64,000 bases of DNA from contig NZ_JAUSQU010000003.1 in the NCBI RefSeq assembly GCF_030811455.1, forward strand, positions 124,001-188,000, given 5' to 3'. Under the pieces are notes generated by a model. It was not told the DNA's origin, made no database searches, and was given only the letters and a program-made list of their open reading frames with translations. A program made the translations under genes and the position numbers. Every line of letters starts with the position of its first letter. The first letter of the stretch is position 1. Shown in pieces: positions 1-8,750 of this stretch. Source of the stretch: Streptosporangium lutulentum (GTDB taxonomy: Bacteria > Actinomycetota > Actinomycetes > Streptosporangiales > Streptosporangiaceae).

Positions 1-1
1 C

Positions 2-328
2 TTATGGCGCCATCACCGGCTCGGGGTAGTTCATATCGAGCCATTCGGCGATGCGATATGCGACCTGCGGGTCATCTACCGAGACGCGGTCAGCGGTTTC
101 CTCCGGGTATTCGGCACCCCAGCAGAAGACCCTTCCAGCACGGTCGGCCTGCACGATCAACTTGGCACCGATCGCGAGGTGCAGTTGGCCCTCGGCGCAA
201 GAAATCTCCGAATAGATCCGGTGCTTGCGCAACTCGGCCTGCAGACCTTGCAGAACGGTGATGGCAGGGTGCCACCACGCAGGCGCGTTCAGCCAGTCAC
301 CTTCTGGCGTGCCGGGGGACGGGATCAC
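2..328 (-). CDS. Small hypothetical protein (108 aa)
   Basis: I do not recognise the family. The minus frame ends with TAA at 2-4. I chose the GTG at 328 because AAAGGA lies about 7 nt upstream. The longer reading frame up to 532 has only Arg/Pro-rich residues in its extra part, typical of non-coding high-GC sequence. The protein is acidic and apparently soluble, with a central stretch of alternating hydrophobic residues (around LHLAIGAKLIVQAD) suggesting a beta-sheet core, and a C-terminal helix-like part (QVAYRIAEWLDMNY). There is no signal peptide or membrane segment. No neighbour in the window is close enough to suggest an operon. Confidence 0.55.
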   Translation of the reverse strand: MIPSPGTPEGDWLNAPAWWHPAITVLQGLQAELRKHRIYSEISCAEGQLHLAIGAKLIVQADRAGRVFCWGAEYPEETADRVSVDDPQVAYRIAEWLDMNYPEPVMAP

Positions 329-1093
329 CCCTGAGTCCTTTCTTCCACGTAGGGCGCGGCCCCGGGAATCCTTCCGGTCGGCCTGGCGGCAGGCCGTGGG
401 GGCCGGGAGTTCATCCCAGGGCCGCGGTGTTGGCAGACCTGGTGACCGGCCACCAAGGGTGTGGGCGGCACGGTCACTGCGGGGGCAGGGGTCTACCAAC
501 GGGAGATGGCTCAAAGGCCGGACGGAGCACAAGATGGGCTGCGCCCGCCGGCATTACAGGTGTTCGGCGAGCAGATCCGGTGAGCAGTCCAGGGGCGCCA
601 GGAATCTGTCTCGGCTACATAGGGCCGCGATGGTTTATCCGCCGCGGGAATCAGCGGTTATGACCATGAGGCTGAACGTCGCCGAGACCGTAATGCGGCC
701 GGAGGCAGACAACAGCGCATCGGCTTTCAGATCGTGCTCACTCGAGCCGGCTGACGGGGTCACCGGCATACAGGCCCGACCCCGGCCGAGGAAGCGTGTT
801 TCTCATCCAGCAGCGCCGGATCCTCTCGCTGCCCGGCCTCACCTCAGGATTCCGAGGCCCAGAGAGATCGCATCCGGCTGATGAGTTGCTGGGCAAGTCA
901 CTCCTGGCGGGCCTGAAGACAACGTGAGGCTCCGGCTCGTGCACGAGAGGCCAGCGTTGCTTCATCCAGTACGGCCAGCCGGGGGAGTCGCGGGGCAGCG
1001 TTTTGTGGAGTTGCGCGACGGAGCTCAGATCAGACATCGGATCCCCAATCGGGTGATGTCGCTACGGGACAGACTTTCGGTCGGCCCCATAGC
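329..1093. other. Gene-poor stretch, nothing convincing
   Basis: I see no supported gene here. A minus-strand open frame at 738-1037 (99 aa) has no good RBS and a composition like non-coding high-GC DNA. Plus-strand open frames are Arg/Gly/Pro-rich shadows. Confidence 0.5.
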
Positions 1094-1178
1094 TTGTACT
1101 GTCCAACATCGAGTAACCGTCCTCAGTATGGTTCTGACGCAGACACCAGGCAAGGGTTTCCGTACTTTCCGTCACCCG
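1094..1178 (+). repeat. Left copy of an inverted repeat flanking the XRE/DUF397 pair
   Basis: The stretch with CCTCAGTATGGTTCTGA, then GGCAAGG and CTTTCCGTCAC, recurs in inverted orientation at about 2643-2730. The two copies enclose the DUF397/XRE genes. Translated in matching frames they read SMVL-Q--GK-F-TFRH, so this may be a short coding remnant or a binding region rather than a classical transposon end. A TGTACTGTCCAA motif accompanies both copies in direct orientation. Confidence 0.5.
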
Positions 1179-1197
1179 TTAATCGCGTACATAGCCC

Positions 1198-1240
1198 GAC
1201 AGGGCCGGAGTCTCGCTCTCTGCGAGGCTCCGGCCCTGTC
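1198..1240 (-). terminator. Strong hairpin terminator after the DUF397 gene
   Basis: Thirteen bases, GACAGGGCCGGAG, pair perfectly with CTCCGGCCCTGTC. An inner CTCGC/GCGAG stem stacks on it with a TCTCT loop. It lies 37 nt beyond the stop of the minus-strand DUF397 gene and ends the XRE/DUF397 unit. Confidence 0.75.
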
Positions 1241-1276
1241 GTGGTCCGCCTTCTCAGAGGCGGAAAGCTGTGACGA

Positions 1277-1477
1277 TCAGTCGAATTGGTTGTTTTTGAT
1301 GGCCGTGATGAAGGCCGCCCACGCGGTGGCTTCGAACTCCAGGTGCGGTCCGGAGGGGTCCTTGGAGTCACGGACTCCGATACTGCTGTCGGCGAACCCG
1401 ACCTCCACACAGTCGGACTGTCCGCCGCTGAGGCTGGACTTGCGCCAGCCGGAGAACTTGGTGTCTGGGGTCGTCAT
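1277..1477 (-). CDS. DUF397 domain protein
   Basis: This 66-aa protein is a whole DUF397 domain. It shows the family signature: W-R-K-S-S-L-S near the N-terminus, then a C-V-E-V strand, the V-R-D-S-K-D-P turn and a final W-x-x-F-I helix. DUF397 proteins are usually encoded beside XRE/DUF5753 regulators in actinomycetes and act with them as small partner or antitoxin-like proteins. The gene begins 9 nt after the XRE gene stops (TAGGACACGACCATG), so the two are cotranscribed and probably translationally coupled. The precise biochemical role of DUF397 is not settled. Confidence 0.92.
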   Translation of the reverse strand: MTTPDTKFSGWRKSSLSGGQSDCVEVGFADSSIGVRDSKDPSGPHLEFEATAWAAFITAIKNNQFD

Positions 1478-1486
1478 GGTCGTGTC

Positions 1487-2365
1487 CTATGCAGAGTCGG
1501 GCAGCCGCGCGGCCGCCTGGGTGATGAGATCGATGCTTGCCTCGATCGGCAATGCGGCGGCGCGTAGCCGGTCATACATCTCGGTGTGCGGCCTGGTCTG
1601 GTCGGGGTGAGTGAGCACCAAGTCGGAAGTGACCGCCTCCACGGCGACCACGGTCGGGTCTCCAGGATCGGGATAGCGGAAAATTGAAAACGAGCAGGCT
1701 GGAAAGCTGTAACCCTCGATCTGAGCATCGACGGGCAACATCTGAACCTTGATCTTCTCGGTCCGCGCCAGTTCGATCAGACGCAGTAGCTGGGCGCGTA
1801 GCACATGAGGCGGAGCCGAGATCCTGCGCACCACGGCCTCGTCCAGGATGGCCTCATACGTCGGCCCGCCCTGCCGATGCAACATCCGCTGCCGTCCGGC
1901 GCGCCCCTTCGTGACGCCATCGATACCGGCGCCCGTCGTGGTGGAGGCCGGGCCCTGGACCCACTCTGATTCGACCCGCACCCGGGTGAACTCCGGCGTC
2001 TGGAGCAGGCCCGGTACGAAAGTCTGTTGGTACTGACAGATCGACACCGCGCCGGCCTCCAAGTTGGCGAACAGCGCCTGACGCTCACCCATCGCCTTGG
2101 CGGTCGGCTCCCACCAGCCCTTCGCCGCGGCTTCCTGGGCGATTGTCAGGACTTGGGACCACCGCTCCCCTTCGACGCCGAGCGCGTCCAGGATCTTGAT
2201 GATGTCGTTCTGATCTGGTGCGACATGGGCGTTCTCCAGCCGAGAGATCTGCGGTCGTGACTGCCCGATCTTCGCGGCCAGCTCGGCGTGGGTGAGACCC
2301 ACTTCCTCCCGGAGGGTCTTCAGCTCTGTAGCCAAGCGCAGACGACGCACGAAGGTAGTGATCAT
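1487..2365 (-). CDS. XRE-family regulator with DUF5753 domain
   Basis: The 292-aa protein has an N-terminal Cro/C1 helix-turn-helix (about residues 12-65: L-K-T-L-R-E-E-V-G-L-T-H-A-E-L-A, then S-R-P-Q-I-S-R-L-E-N). A DUF5753 domain fills the rest, including the Y-Q-Q-T-F-V-P-G-L-L-Q-T signature. The length is normal for the family. Such proteins are DNA-binding regulators that work with the adjacent DUF397 protein and are abundant in developmental actinomycetes. The ATG at 2365 has GGGAG about 8 nt upstream. Repeated sequences lie on both sides of the pair (1094-1178 and 2643-2730) and could include its binding sites; this is inference. Confidence 0.92.
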   Translation of the reverse strand: MITTFVRRLRLATELKTLREEVGLTHAELAAKIGQSRPQISRLENAHVAPDQNDIIKILDALGVEGERWSQVLTIAQEAAAKGWWEPTAKAMGERQALFANLEAGAVSICQYQQTFVPGLLQTPEFTRVRVESEWVQGPASTTTGAGIDGVTKGRAGRQRMLHRQGGPTYEAILDEAVVRRISAPPHVLRAQLLRLIELARTEKIKVQMLPVDAQIEGYSFPACSFSIFRYPDPGDPTVVAVEAVTSDLVLTHPDQTRPHTEMYDRLRAAALPIEASIDLITQAAARLPDSA

Positions 2366-2642
2366 CTAAGTTCTCCCGAGGCCAGGAAGCGATGGGCCGT
2401 ACGAAGCAGCGGACCCTCGAGAGAAAGCATACTTACGCCAAGCTGCGGAACGTATCCGGATCTGGACGGAGGCCTTCCTCGTGAGAGGAACGGATTTTCG
2501 TACCGTCCAGGAGGCGAAGAGGCGCGGGTCGCCCGCGCGAGACGGCTGCCAGCTGCTCGTTGCCATACGCCCTGCTCAGCGCAAGTGCTGAGCAGGGGAG
2601 TTCCCTGGGTGGATTTCGGCGCCCGTGTGGCTGTGGAGTGAC

Positions 2643-2730
2643 CGTCATGTGACGGAAGGTTGAGAATGCCTTGCCAGCCAGTTGTTTCAGAACCATACTG
2701 AGGATGTTTTCCAAATCTGTACTGTCCAAG
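2643..2730 (-). repeat. Right copy of the inverted repeat flanking the XRE/DUF397 pair
   Basis: This is the inverted partner of the repeat at 1094-1178. On the minus strand it reads CATCCTCAGTATGGTTCTGA, then GGCAAGG and CTTCCGTCAC. It sits in the divergent intergenic region between the XRE gene and the ATPase gene, about 280 nt upstream of the XRE start. TGTACTGTCCAAG at about 2719 repeats a motif near 1096. Confidence 0.5.
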
Positions 2731-2786
2731 TTTATGTGCAGAACGGTTTACCGCTTCGGTTCTGAAAACGTCTCAAGGGTGATGAA

Positions 2787-3458
2787 ATGCCCATCGTGAA
2801 CGGCGCCATGGTCCAGGGTCTCGACAGGTCGCAACCGACGTTTGATCCCGTCCGATGGCGACAGGTGTTCCCCGGCCATGAACTTCAACTGCGACAGTTG
2901 CGTCGCTGGCTGACCTCTCTGCTGCCCAACTGTCCGGCTCGCGATGATCTATTGCTGGTTGCCGTGGAGCTCGGCGCGAACGCGATCAAACACACCCGAA
3001 CCGGCAATGGCGGCCGCTTCGCCGTTGAAATCACCTGGCACGGCTCAACGGTGCGGATCACGGTCGTCGATGACGGTTCCTCCAGCAAACCGCACCTGGT
3101 CGATGACCCGATGGCCGAGCATGGCCGGGGGCTACAGATGGTGCGGCATCTGTCGATGCGCACGGGAACGGCCGGTGATGACCGCGGGCGCCTGATGTGG
3201 GCCGACCTACCGTGGGAGAGTCCAAGCAGTGAGCTACCCGCCGCTTTCCCCGCAGCTTTTGAGGAGGCGATCTGCGCCGGTCAAGTGCATCTGCGCCGTA
3301 GGTTTCCCAATATCTGCACGTGGTTTGGCCGCCAGACGCTTTGTTGGTGGGCGCTGCCCGCACCGCCTGCTCCGAATGAGTTTCTGACGGCGGTATCGGC
3401 TGAAGACTTGGCGGTTCAGCTGGCCGCTCTTCAGGGCCCGCAGAGCGAGAGCCGCTGA
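2787..3458 (+). CDS. ATP-binding protein, RsbW-like HATPase
   Basis: The 223-aa protein carries a GHKL/HATPase_c domain at about residues 20-140. The N box is visible (V-E-L-G-A-N-A-I-K-H-T), as are the G1 box (V-V-D-D-G-S-S) and a G2-type H-G-R-G-L-Q-M-V. The family contains anti-sigma factor serine kinases (RsbW/SpoIIAB-like). In actinomycetes, orphan copies commonly sit beside XRE/DUF397 genes, as here. The C-terminal 80 residues match no domain I know. The gene is divergent from the XRE gene. No obvious anti-anti-sigma or sigma gene is nearby, so the partner is unknown. Confidence 0.85.
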   Translation: MPIVNGAMVQGLDRSQPTFDPVRWRQVFPGHELQLRQLRRWLTSLLPNCPARDDLLLVAVELGANAIKHTRTGNGGRFAVEITWHGSTVRITVVDDGSSSKPHLVDDPMAEHGRGLQMVRHLSMRTGTAGDDRGRLMWADLPWESPSSELPAAFPAAFEEAICAGQVHLRRRFPNICTWFGRQTLCWWALPAPPAPNEFLTAVSAEDLAVQLAALQGPQSESR

Positions 3459-3485
3459 ATGAGCCGGAAGGACGTACGAAATGGT

Positions 3486-3516
3486 GCCGACCGAACAAAA
3501 TGGGCGTTCGGTCGGC
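3486..3516. terminator. Hairpin between convergent genes
   Basis: GCCGACCGAAC pairs over 11 bp with GTTCGGTCGGC, with a 9-nt loop. It is placed 28 nt after the ATPase stop and before the convergent methyltransferase gene. There is no clear T-run, which is common in actinomycetes. Confidence 0.6.
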
Positions 3517-3684
3517 TAAAGCGTCAGTTCGATTCCATCGTGGACGGCCTTGTCCGAATGGAGGAGGGTTCCTTAACTGATTGGCACCCGGGCTCAACTA
3601 CATGACTTCGTAACGGCTCTGACCAGCTCTGGGGCTGAACGATACGAGCATCCAACACGTTCCTTTGGTGTGTTTGTCTTCAGA

Positions 3685-4497
3685 TTATTTCTTCTCAGAA
3701 TAACCAAACAGCACCCGGACTTGGCCAGGGATGATTTCTTTTCTTTCTTCTTCGGGAATACCCCATCGGCCGGCATCTACGAGCTCACCTTCGGCCAGAG
3801 GTAGTGCGCCGAACAGGCTCGCGATCTCCCGGCTATTGCGCGATACGCGCGAAACGTGAGAACCGGAGGACATCTGACTGATTCTCTCGGTAAATTCGGG
3901 GCTGGCGTCCTCGTAGGTAAGGTGTGTGATGGCCAGTAGGCTGCCTACAGGCATCGCATCCATCACCTCTGCGACTATTTCGCGAGGGTTAGCACTATCC
4001 GGAACAAAGTGAAGTAGCGCAATCATGAGCACAGCAATAGGCTCGTCAAAGTTCAGAATTCTTAGGGTGTCCGGGTGGCTCAAAATGTCTTGAGGCCTGA
4101 CGACGTCGGCTTTCACAAAAACGGTGTTGGGTTCATCGCTCAGCAAGGCGCTGGCATGGAGCAGAGTCGTGTGGTCGGAATCCACGTAGACGGTGCGGGC
4201 ATCGGGCAAAGTCTGCTGGGCGATCTGATGCACGTTCTGCGCGGTTGGCAGACCTGAGCCAAGATCGAGAAACTGCCGGATTCCCCTACTCGTGGCAAGA
4301 TTAACGAAACGGCCCAGGCACTCGCGGTTCTCCTTGGCGATCGTCCTCATCTCTGGCGCGATGGCCAAGATGTAATCACCAACGCTTCTGTCCGCAGCGT
4401 AGTTGTTATGCCCCTCTAGAAGGTAGTCGTACAGTCGGGCAGTGGAGAAGATCGAGGGGTCGACTCCCTCTGGTGCAGTCTCATGTTCAACAGTCAC
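3685..4497 (-). CDS. SAM-dependent methyltransferase, DUF574 family (copy 1)
   Basis: The 270-aa protein matches the actinobacterial DUF574 (Methyltransf_19) family in length and motifs. An N-terminal A-R-L-Y-D-Y-L-L-E-G-H-N-N-Y block is followed by a SAM-binding F-L-D-L-G-S-G-L-P-T (about residues 95-105) and the family's V-Y-V-D-S-D acidic loop, then the P-D-T-L-R-I-L-N-F-D and L-L-H-F-V-P-D motifs. It starts at GTG 4497. Substrates of this family are largely unknown. A paralogue is encoded at 17363-18193. The gene is alone and convergent with the ATPase gene. Confidence 0.9.
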   Translation of the reverse strand: MTVEHETAPEGVDPSIFSTARLYDYLLEGHNNYAADRSVGDYILAIAPEMRTIAKENRECLGRFVNLATSRGIRQFLDLGSGLPTAQNVHQIAQQTLPDARTVYVDSDHTTLLHASALLSDEPNTVFVKADVVRPQDILSHPDTLRILNFDEPIAVLMIALLHFVPDSANPREIVAEVMDAMPVGSLLAITHLTYEDASPEFTERISQMSSGSHVSRVSRNSREIASLFGALPLAEGELVDAGRWGIPEEERKEIIPGQVRVLFGYSEKK

Positions 4498-5136
4498 GGA
4501 GCTTCATCCCTTGATGTCTATTTAGCTGGCGAGGTTGACCATGGCCCGGATGGGCCCGAGGGTGTTGATCACCGGCCATATTACGATGCTGATCGTTATG
4601 TGATCACTTTTCGGTAGAGGAAATTTCGCCCGACTTGGCGGGCTGAAGCTCGCACGCCCACTGAGGAGTGGTCGGCGCTCCTCTGTTCAGGCGGGCGCTG
4701 CTGGCGGCAGGGAGAAGAAGGTTGCTCGTAAGGTCAACTGTCAAGTCGAGATGGATGCCTTGGAGTGCCTGATTTGCAATTGCAGGACGGCGAGATGTGA
4801 CCTTTATGTCACAAGCAGCATTAATGTCCGAAATTGAACCAGGGTGAAACGGGCGCACTCCGGCTCCAGCTTCCCGATCGTCAGCAAGGCCTCTCACTCC
4901 GGCTCTCCCGATGGCTTACTCGCTACGCGAGCATCACATATCGATCACGGTGGATGTAGGGGTTTGCGGGGATGGTGACGTCTTGGCGACCTCCCCCTAC
5001 ACTCCTAACTCAGACTTGACATGAGCCTTGACTATTTGTCATCTCAATGTTTTCAACTCAGGTGCTCATGACCTCTGGAATCTGACTCATCCCATATGCC
5101 CTCCCACCCCTCCTCTTTCGCCAGGACAGGAGTTGT
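4498..5136. other. Divergent intergenic region
   Basis: About 640 bp between the methyltransferase and exporter genes. Base composition is more AT-rich than its neighbours. A 97-codon minus-strand frame (4604-4897) has no recognisable domain or RBS and I do not support it. I see no clear operator or RNA element. Confidence 0.45.
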
Positions 5137-6873
5137 ATGGTCCCCACGACCTCCTCGCCCCCGCATGGCTTTCCTTCCGATACTCCCGCGCAACCCGTTG
5201 CGGCTCCCCGCTCTAAGTCGCAGCATCCGGTGCGCAGCCGTAGCCCTCGCCGCATCGGGCTGCTGATGACAGTGACGTGCGGTGCGATGGGTGTCGTCAT
5301 GGGCGACAGCATCGCTGGCACCCTGGCTCTACCTGCTCTGGGATCTTCGACGATGGGGGCGGGCTTACCGCTGGTGGATCTGCAGTGGGTGGTGATCGCC
5401 GCCGCAGTGCCCTATGCCGCGCTCCTCGCCGCCGCGGGCCGGCTGGCTGACGCGGTCGGCCGACGGCGGATGCTGCTGATTGGCTTGACGCTGTTCGCGA
5501 TGGGCGCGATAGGCGCGGTCATCGCGCCTACGTTGCCGGTGCTGTTGGTGGCGCGGCTATTACAAGGAGTAGCCGCTGCGGCGGTCATCCCCGCATCACT
5601 GGGATTGCTGCTGGCTGAGATCTCCCCTGAGCGGCGCGCGGCCGCCATCGGCGTCTGGTCGGCTGCCTCCGGGCTGGGAGGAGTCATCTTGCACAGCGGG
5701 GGCGGTTGGCTGGCCGAGACGTTCGGCTGGCATGCCCTCTTCGCTCCGTCAGCGATTCTCGGGGTGCTCCTGGTCGCCGTGGCGACCGCCTTGCCGCACC
5801 CCTCGGCTGGCCGTGGCCCAATTCCCGACCTGGTCGGCACCGCTTTGTTGCTGGCGGGTATCGCCGCGCTGGTTCTGGCTGTCACCAAGAGTCCGGTATG
5901 GGGGTGGCAGTCGGCCACGACACTCACGTTGATCGTCGGGGGAGTGGTGCTCATGGTGGGGGCAGGGTGGCGTTCGAAGCATCACCTGGTGCCTGCGATC
6001 GAAATAGCGCTGTGGCGGCAGCCGGCGTTCGCGCTGGCCGGTCTGATCTCGTTCATCTACGGGATGGCGTCGTTTTCGCTGCTGGCTGTGACGCCGGTCG
6101 TCCTGCGCGAGGTATGGCAGATGGGGCTGTCTGGCATCGGCCTTGCTACGGCGCCGATATCGGGCGGTGTACTGGTGGCGAGCTTGGTCGCCGGGCGGGT
6201 GGTACGTCGCTACGGGTCGCGCCCGGTGATCTACTGCGGCGTGCTGCTGTCCGGAGCCGCAAGTATGTGGCTGATCTCAGGCGTGGCACAGGGGCAATTC
6301 TCCCCGACCTTATGGGTGTCGGGCACCGCGGTTCTCGGCCTGGGGTTCGGGGCAATCAGCACCGCAGTATCGGAAGCCACGCTGGGCGCTGGAGCCTATC
6401 GCTATGCCTCCGCGGTCGGCGCGAGCATGACCGCTCGCCAGATTGGTGGAGCGGTCGGTGTGGCGGCCGCCGTGGCGATACTGGACCGGCCGTTCTTGCC
6501 CGGGCCGTTGCCCGGCTACAGCTCGGTGCTCACCGTACTGATCGCACTCATGGCTACTGCTGGCGTGCTCGCATTATTCATCCGGCCGACCAGGCCGGTC
6601 GCCGCTTGTATTCCTAGACCCTCCTCGCCCGGGCTGCAGCGTCGGCCAGCCCTTTCGCCCATCAGCGCGCTGACGATCCCAAGCCCGATGTTCACAGCGT
6701 TTTCGCCGTTGTTTGCTCCTTTGATCGAGGGGCCGGATCAGCCACGCACCACGCTCAGGGACATGTACAAGGCCGCCGCAAACGTGGTAGCCGCCGCGGA
6801 CTGGCTGCTCGCTCAACCAACAAGTCCAGCAGGGCAGCAGGACGCGCCGCGCGGTGCCTCCAGCCGTAGCTGA
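5137..6873 (+). CDS. MFS multidrug-type exporter
   Basis: The 578-aa membrane protein is a major facilitator of the drug:H+ antiporter (DHA2-like) type. After a 45-residue polar Pro/Ser/Arg-rich N-terminus come about 12-14 hydrophobic segments. The conserved loop 2-3 motif G-R-L-A-D-A-V-G-R-R-R appears near residue 105, and V-A-R-L-L-Q-G-V-A-A-A near 145, as in drug exporters. A soluble tail of about 75 residues follows the last segment. The ATG at 5137 has AGGAG about 5 nt upstream. The next gene starts 4 nt after the stop, so the two are probably cotranscribed. Efflux of a toxic small molecule is the likely role; the substrate cannot be read from sequence. Confidence 0.88.
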   Translation: MVPTTSSPPHGFPSDTPAQPVAAPRSKSQHPVRSRSPRRIGLLMTVTCGAMGVVMGDSIAGTLALPALGSSTMGAGLPLVDLQWVVIAAAVPYAALLAAAGRLADAVGRRRMLLIGLTLFAMGAIGAVIAPTLPVLLVARLLQGVAAAAVIPASLGLLLAEISPERRAAAIGVWSAASGLGGVILHSGGGWLAETFGWHALFAPSAILGVLLVAVATALPHPSAGRGPIPDLVGTALLLAGIAALVLAVTKSPVWGWQSATTLTLIVGGVVLMVGAGWRSKHHLVPAIEIALWRQPAFALAGLISFIYGMASFSLLAVTPVVLREVWQMGLSGIGLATAPISGGVLVASLVAGRVVRRYGSRPVIYCGVLLSGAASMWLISGVAQGQFSPTLWVSGTAVLGLGFGAISTAVSEATLGAGAYRYASAVGASMTARQIGGAVGVAAAVAILDRPFLPGPLPGYSSVLTVLIALMATAGVLALFIRPTRPVAACIPRPSSPGLQRRPALSPISALTIPSPMFTAFSPLFAPLIEGPDQPRTTLRDMYKAAANVVAAADWLLAQPTSPAGQQDAPRGASSRS

Positions 6874-6877
6874 GGCC

Positions 6878-8062
6878 ATGACTGCTGACTGGAGCAGGAC
6901 AAGAGCGGGGCAGGAGGCGCGCGAACAAGTACGACAAAAGGTGAGGGACGGCTTCGGGCTCTGGCGGCGAGATCGCCGCTTTATCCTCCTGATGTGTGGT
7001 CAATCGGTCACACTTCGGAGCATGGAAGACCTGGCTACCTCTCCGCGCCGGTTCGGGCCCGAGTTCGTCGAGGCGCATCGTCGCCGCTTTGGGCACAAAG
7101 CCCCGCAGGAGCGCAGCCTCACCTACGACAATGCCGTGGAGGATGAGTTCTCCTCCCGGCGAGATTGGTTGGATGAGCAGCTGCGGCACCTGCCGCTCAG
7201 CCAGGCTGAGGCGATGGCGGGCTGTGTGTGGCAAGACGACCACTACTGGCCGGTTCACTTCGAGCTCGCGGTCGGCGCCGCGCTTCGCCAAGCGGGGCTC
7301 GAGATCGTCTATGAGCAGTCCTGGGACGGGCAGACTCCCGACTGGACCGTGTTGTCGGCCACCGGTGAGCCGCTGTGCCTCGTCGAGGTACACACCGCTT
7401 CACCCTCACGCGATACCTACGGCAGGATGCGCGCTTGGCACCAGTTGACCCAGCGCATCAAGACCATTCCGGTCGGGGTCGTGCTCCGGTTGGAGTCCAT
7501 CGGCCAGCCGGTCCAGGCACCTGACCCGCGCATCGCCAAGAAGATCACCCAAGAGCTGAAGGTCGCGCTGAGCAGCCCACTAAGCGGGCCGCGAATCGCC
7601 ACGAGTTTCGGCTACACCTTCGTCGTTCAAGGCCACCCAATAGCTGGCCTGCTACCCTCCCCGTTCGGTCTGTATGCCTGCTTCGATGCGCCCAGCTCGA
7701 TGGCTGGACAGGTCAGCGCGGCGCAGATCATCGAGCCCGTCAAGAACAAGATCAGCAAATACCGGCAGCTGGTCAACAAACACGATCTACCGCTTGTCGT
7801 GGCTGTGGGCGCGCACCGTTTTACCGGTCTGAGCCTGCGAGAACTCGACGACCTGCTCACTGGCGAGCCGGCTGTCACCCTCCAATTCAACCCCGGTGAC
7901 ACCTACATCGCAGACGCGACTCCGCCACCCCGATGGAACCTGCCAGTGGAGTTGGCCGGGCTGCTGTGGGTGGACAACGAGTTGCCATTCTCCATAACGA
8001 GCCGGCCCAACCCGGCTGCGCAGCGGATAATGCCCGCCGTGCTGGCTGAACTGGGCACCTGA
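6878..8062 (+). CDS. Hypothetical protein, possible PD-(D/E)XK-like fold
   Basis: The protein has 394 residues from ATG 6878, or 402 from GTG 6854, which would overlap the exporter gene. I know no named family. A core at about residues 130-175 resembles the restriction-endonuclease-like fold: an acidic helix (H-F-E-L-A-V-G-A-A-L), then T-P-D-W-T-V-L, a beta turn, and L-V-E-V-H-T. In active PD-(D/E)XK nucleases the final position is usually Lys; here it is His. The protein may therefore be a divergent or inactive member, or the similarity may be chance. There is no signal peptide or membrane segment. The start follows the exporter stop directly (TGAGGCCATG), suggesting coupling. Confidence 0.7.
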   Translation: MTADWSRTRAGQEAREQVRQKVRDGFGLWRRDRRFILLMCGQSVTLRSMEDLATSPRRFGPEFVEAHRRRFGHKAPQERSLTYDNAVEDEFSSRRDWLDEQLRHLPLSQAEAMAGCVWQDDHYWPVHFELAVGAALRQAGLEIVYEQSWDGQTPDWTVLSATGEPLCLVEVHTASPSRDTYGRMRAWHQLTQRIKTIPVGVVLRLESIGQPVQAPDPRIAKKITQELKVALSSPLSGPRIATSFGYTFVVQGHPIAGLLPSPFGLYACFDAPSSMAGQVSAAQIIEPVKNKISKYRQLVNKHDLPLVVAVGAHRFTGLSLRELDDLLTGEPAVTLQFNPGDTYIADATPPPRWNLPVELAGLLWVDNELPFSITSRPNPAAQRIMPAVLAELGT

Positions 8063-8750
8063 CCCAGTGGGCCGTTGCGGGCTTGCCCGCATCACCGGAC
8101 GTGCGCCGGAATCGAGACCTGCCGCCGCTTGCGCTCAACCTTTCAAAGACGTGGCCGAGACGGTTTCGGGCGTGGGCGATGTTGGCCTCACGCGTAGCGG
8201 CTGCGGTAGGAGCATCAAGGCAGAAACGGTTCGCCAGCGCGTCCGTCGGCATAGGAGGGTTCACGAATTCCGAGAGGCCCGACGCCGCCGGGGTGAGACG
8301 CACCGAGTTGCGCTTGCGCCTTTCCGGCGGTGCGGGTCAGGGATCACCTCAGGGTCACCGCGCGTGGGTGGCCGTGGACCGACTCCATCCCCCGACGTGC
8401 CGCATTGCCCCGACGTGCCGCATTCCCCCGGTGTGCCGCATTCCCCCGGTGGTGCGCTGGCCCTGAGCACTGCGAGCGTGTGAATTCGTCATGATCGCAT
8501 CTGATCACATTATTGTTTCGACGCGCCACAATGTGAGTCATCTGTCGGGATTATCACCAGCAGTCCGGCCACATCGGTCCGGCCGCACACCGAACAGCCA
8601 GTCAGGTGCGATGCGGGAGACGGCGCTCATCGGCCGCGCACCGCACCACGTGTCAGCAGGCGATTTCGTCAGGGCAGGGCCAAGCTCGAGAATGTCGTGG
8701 CCGCTACGCTGAAGCCGCAGCAAATCGGCCCAGGCGGGAGTGATGGAGCA
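8063..8750. other. Gene-poor stretch with a short tandem repeat
   Basis: No supported gene lies here. The main structure is the minisatellite at 8389-8455. Long open frames on both strands have Arg/Pro-rich non-coding composition. The stretch 8485-8535 is AT-richer and could hold a promoter for the next plus-strand gene, but I see no clear -35/-10 pair. Confidence 0.4.
8389..8455. repeat. Tandem repeat, 16-18 bp units
   Basis: Three to four imperfect units of about CCCCGACGTGCCGCATT run in tandem; the middle units read CCCCGGTGTGCCGCATT. The array does not fall inside a supported gene. Confidence 0.7.

Noticed and set aside
738-1037. 99-codon minus-strand frame
   Set aside because: No RBS, no domain, composition like non-coding DNA.
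4604-4897. 97-codon minus-strand frame between methyltransferase and exporter genes
   Set aside because: No recognisable motif or convincing start; lies in a divergent promoter region.
8389-8455. Possible CRISPR array
   Set aside because: Units are contiguous without unique spacers and there are no cas genes.
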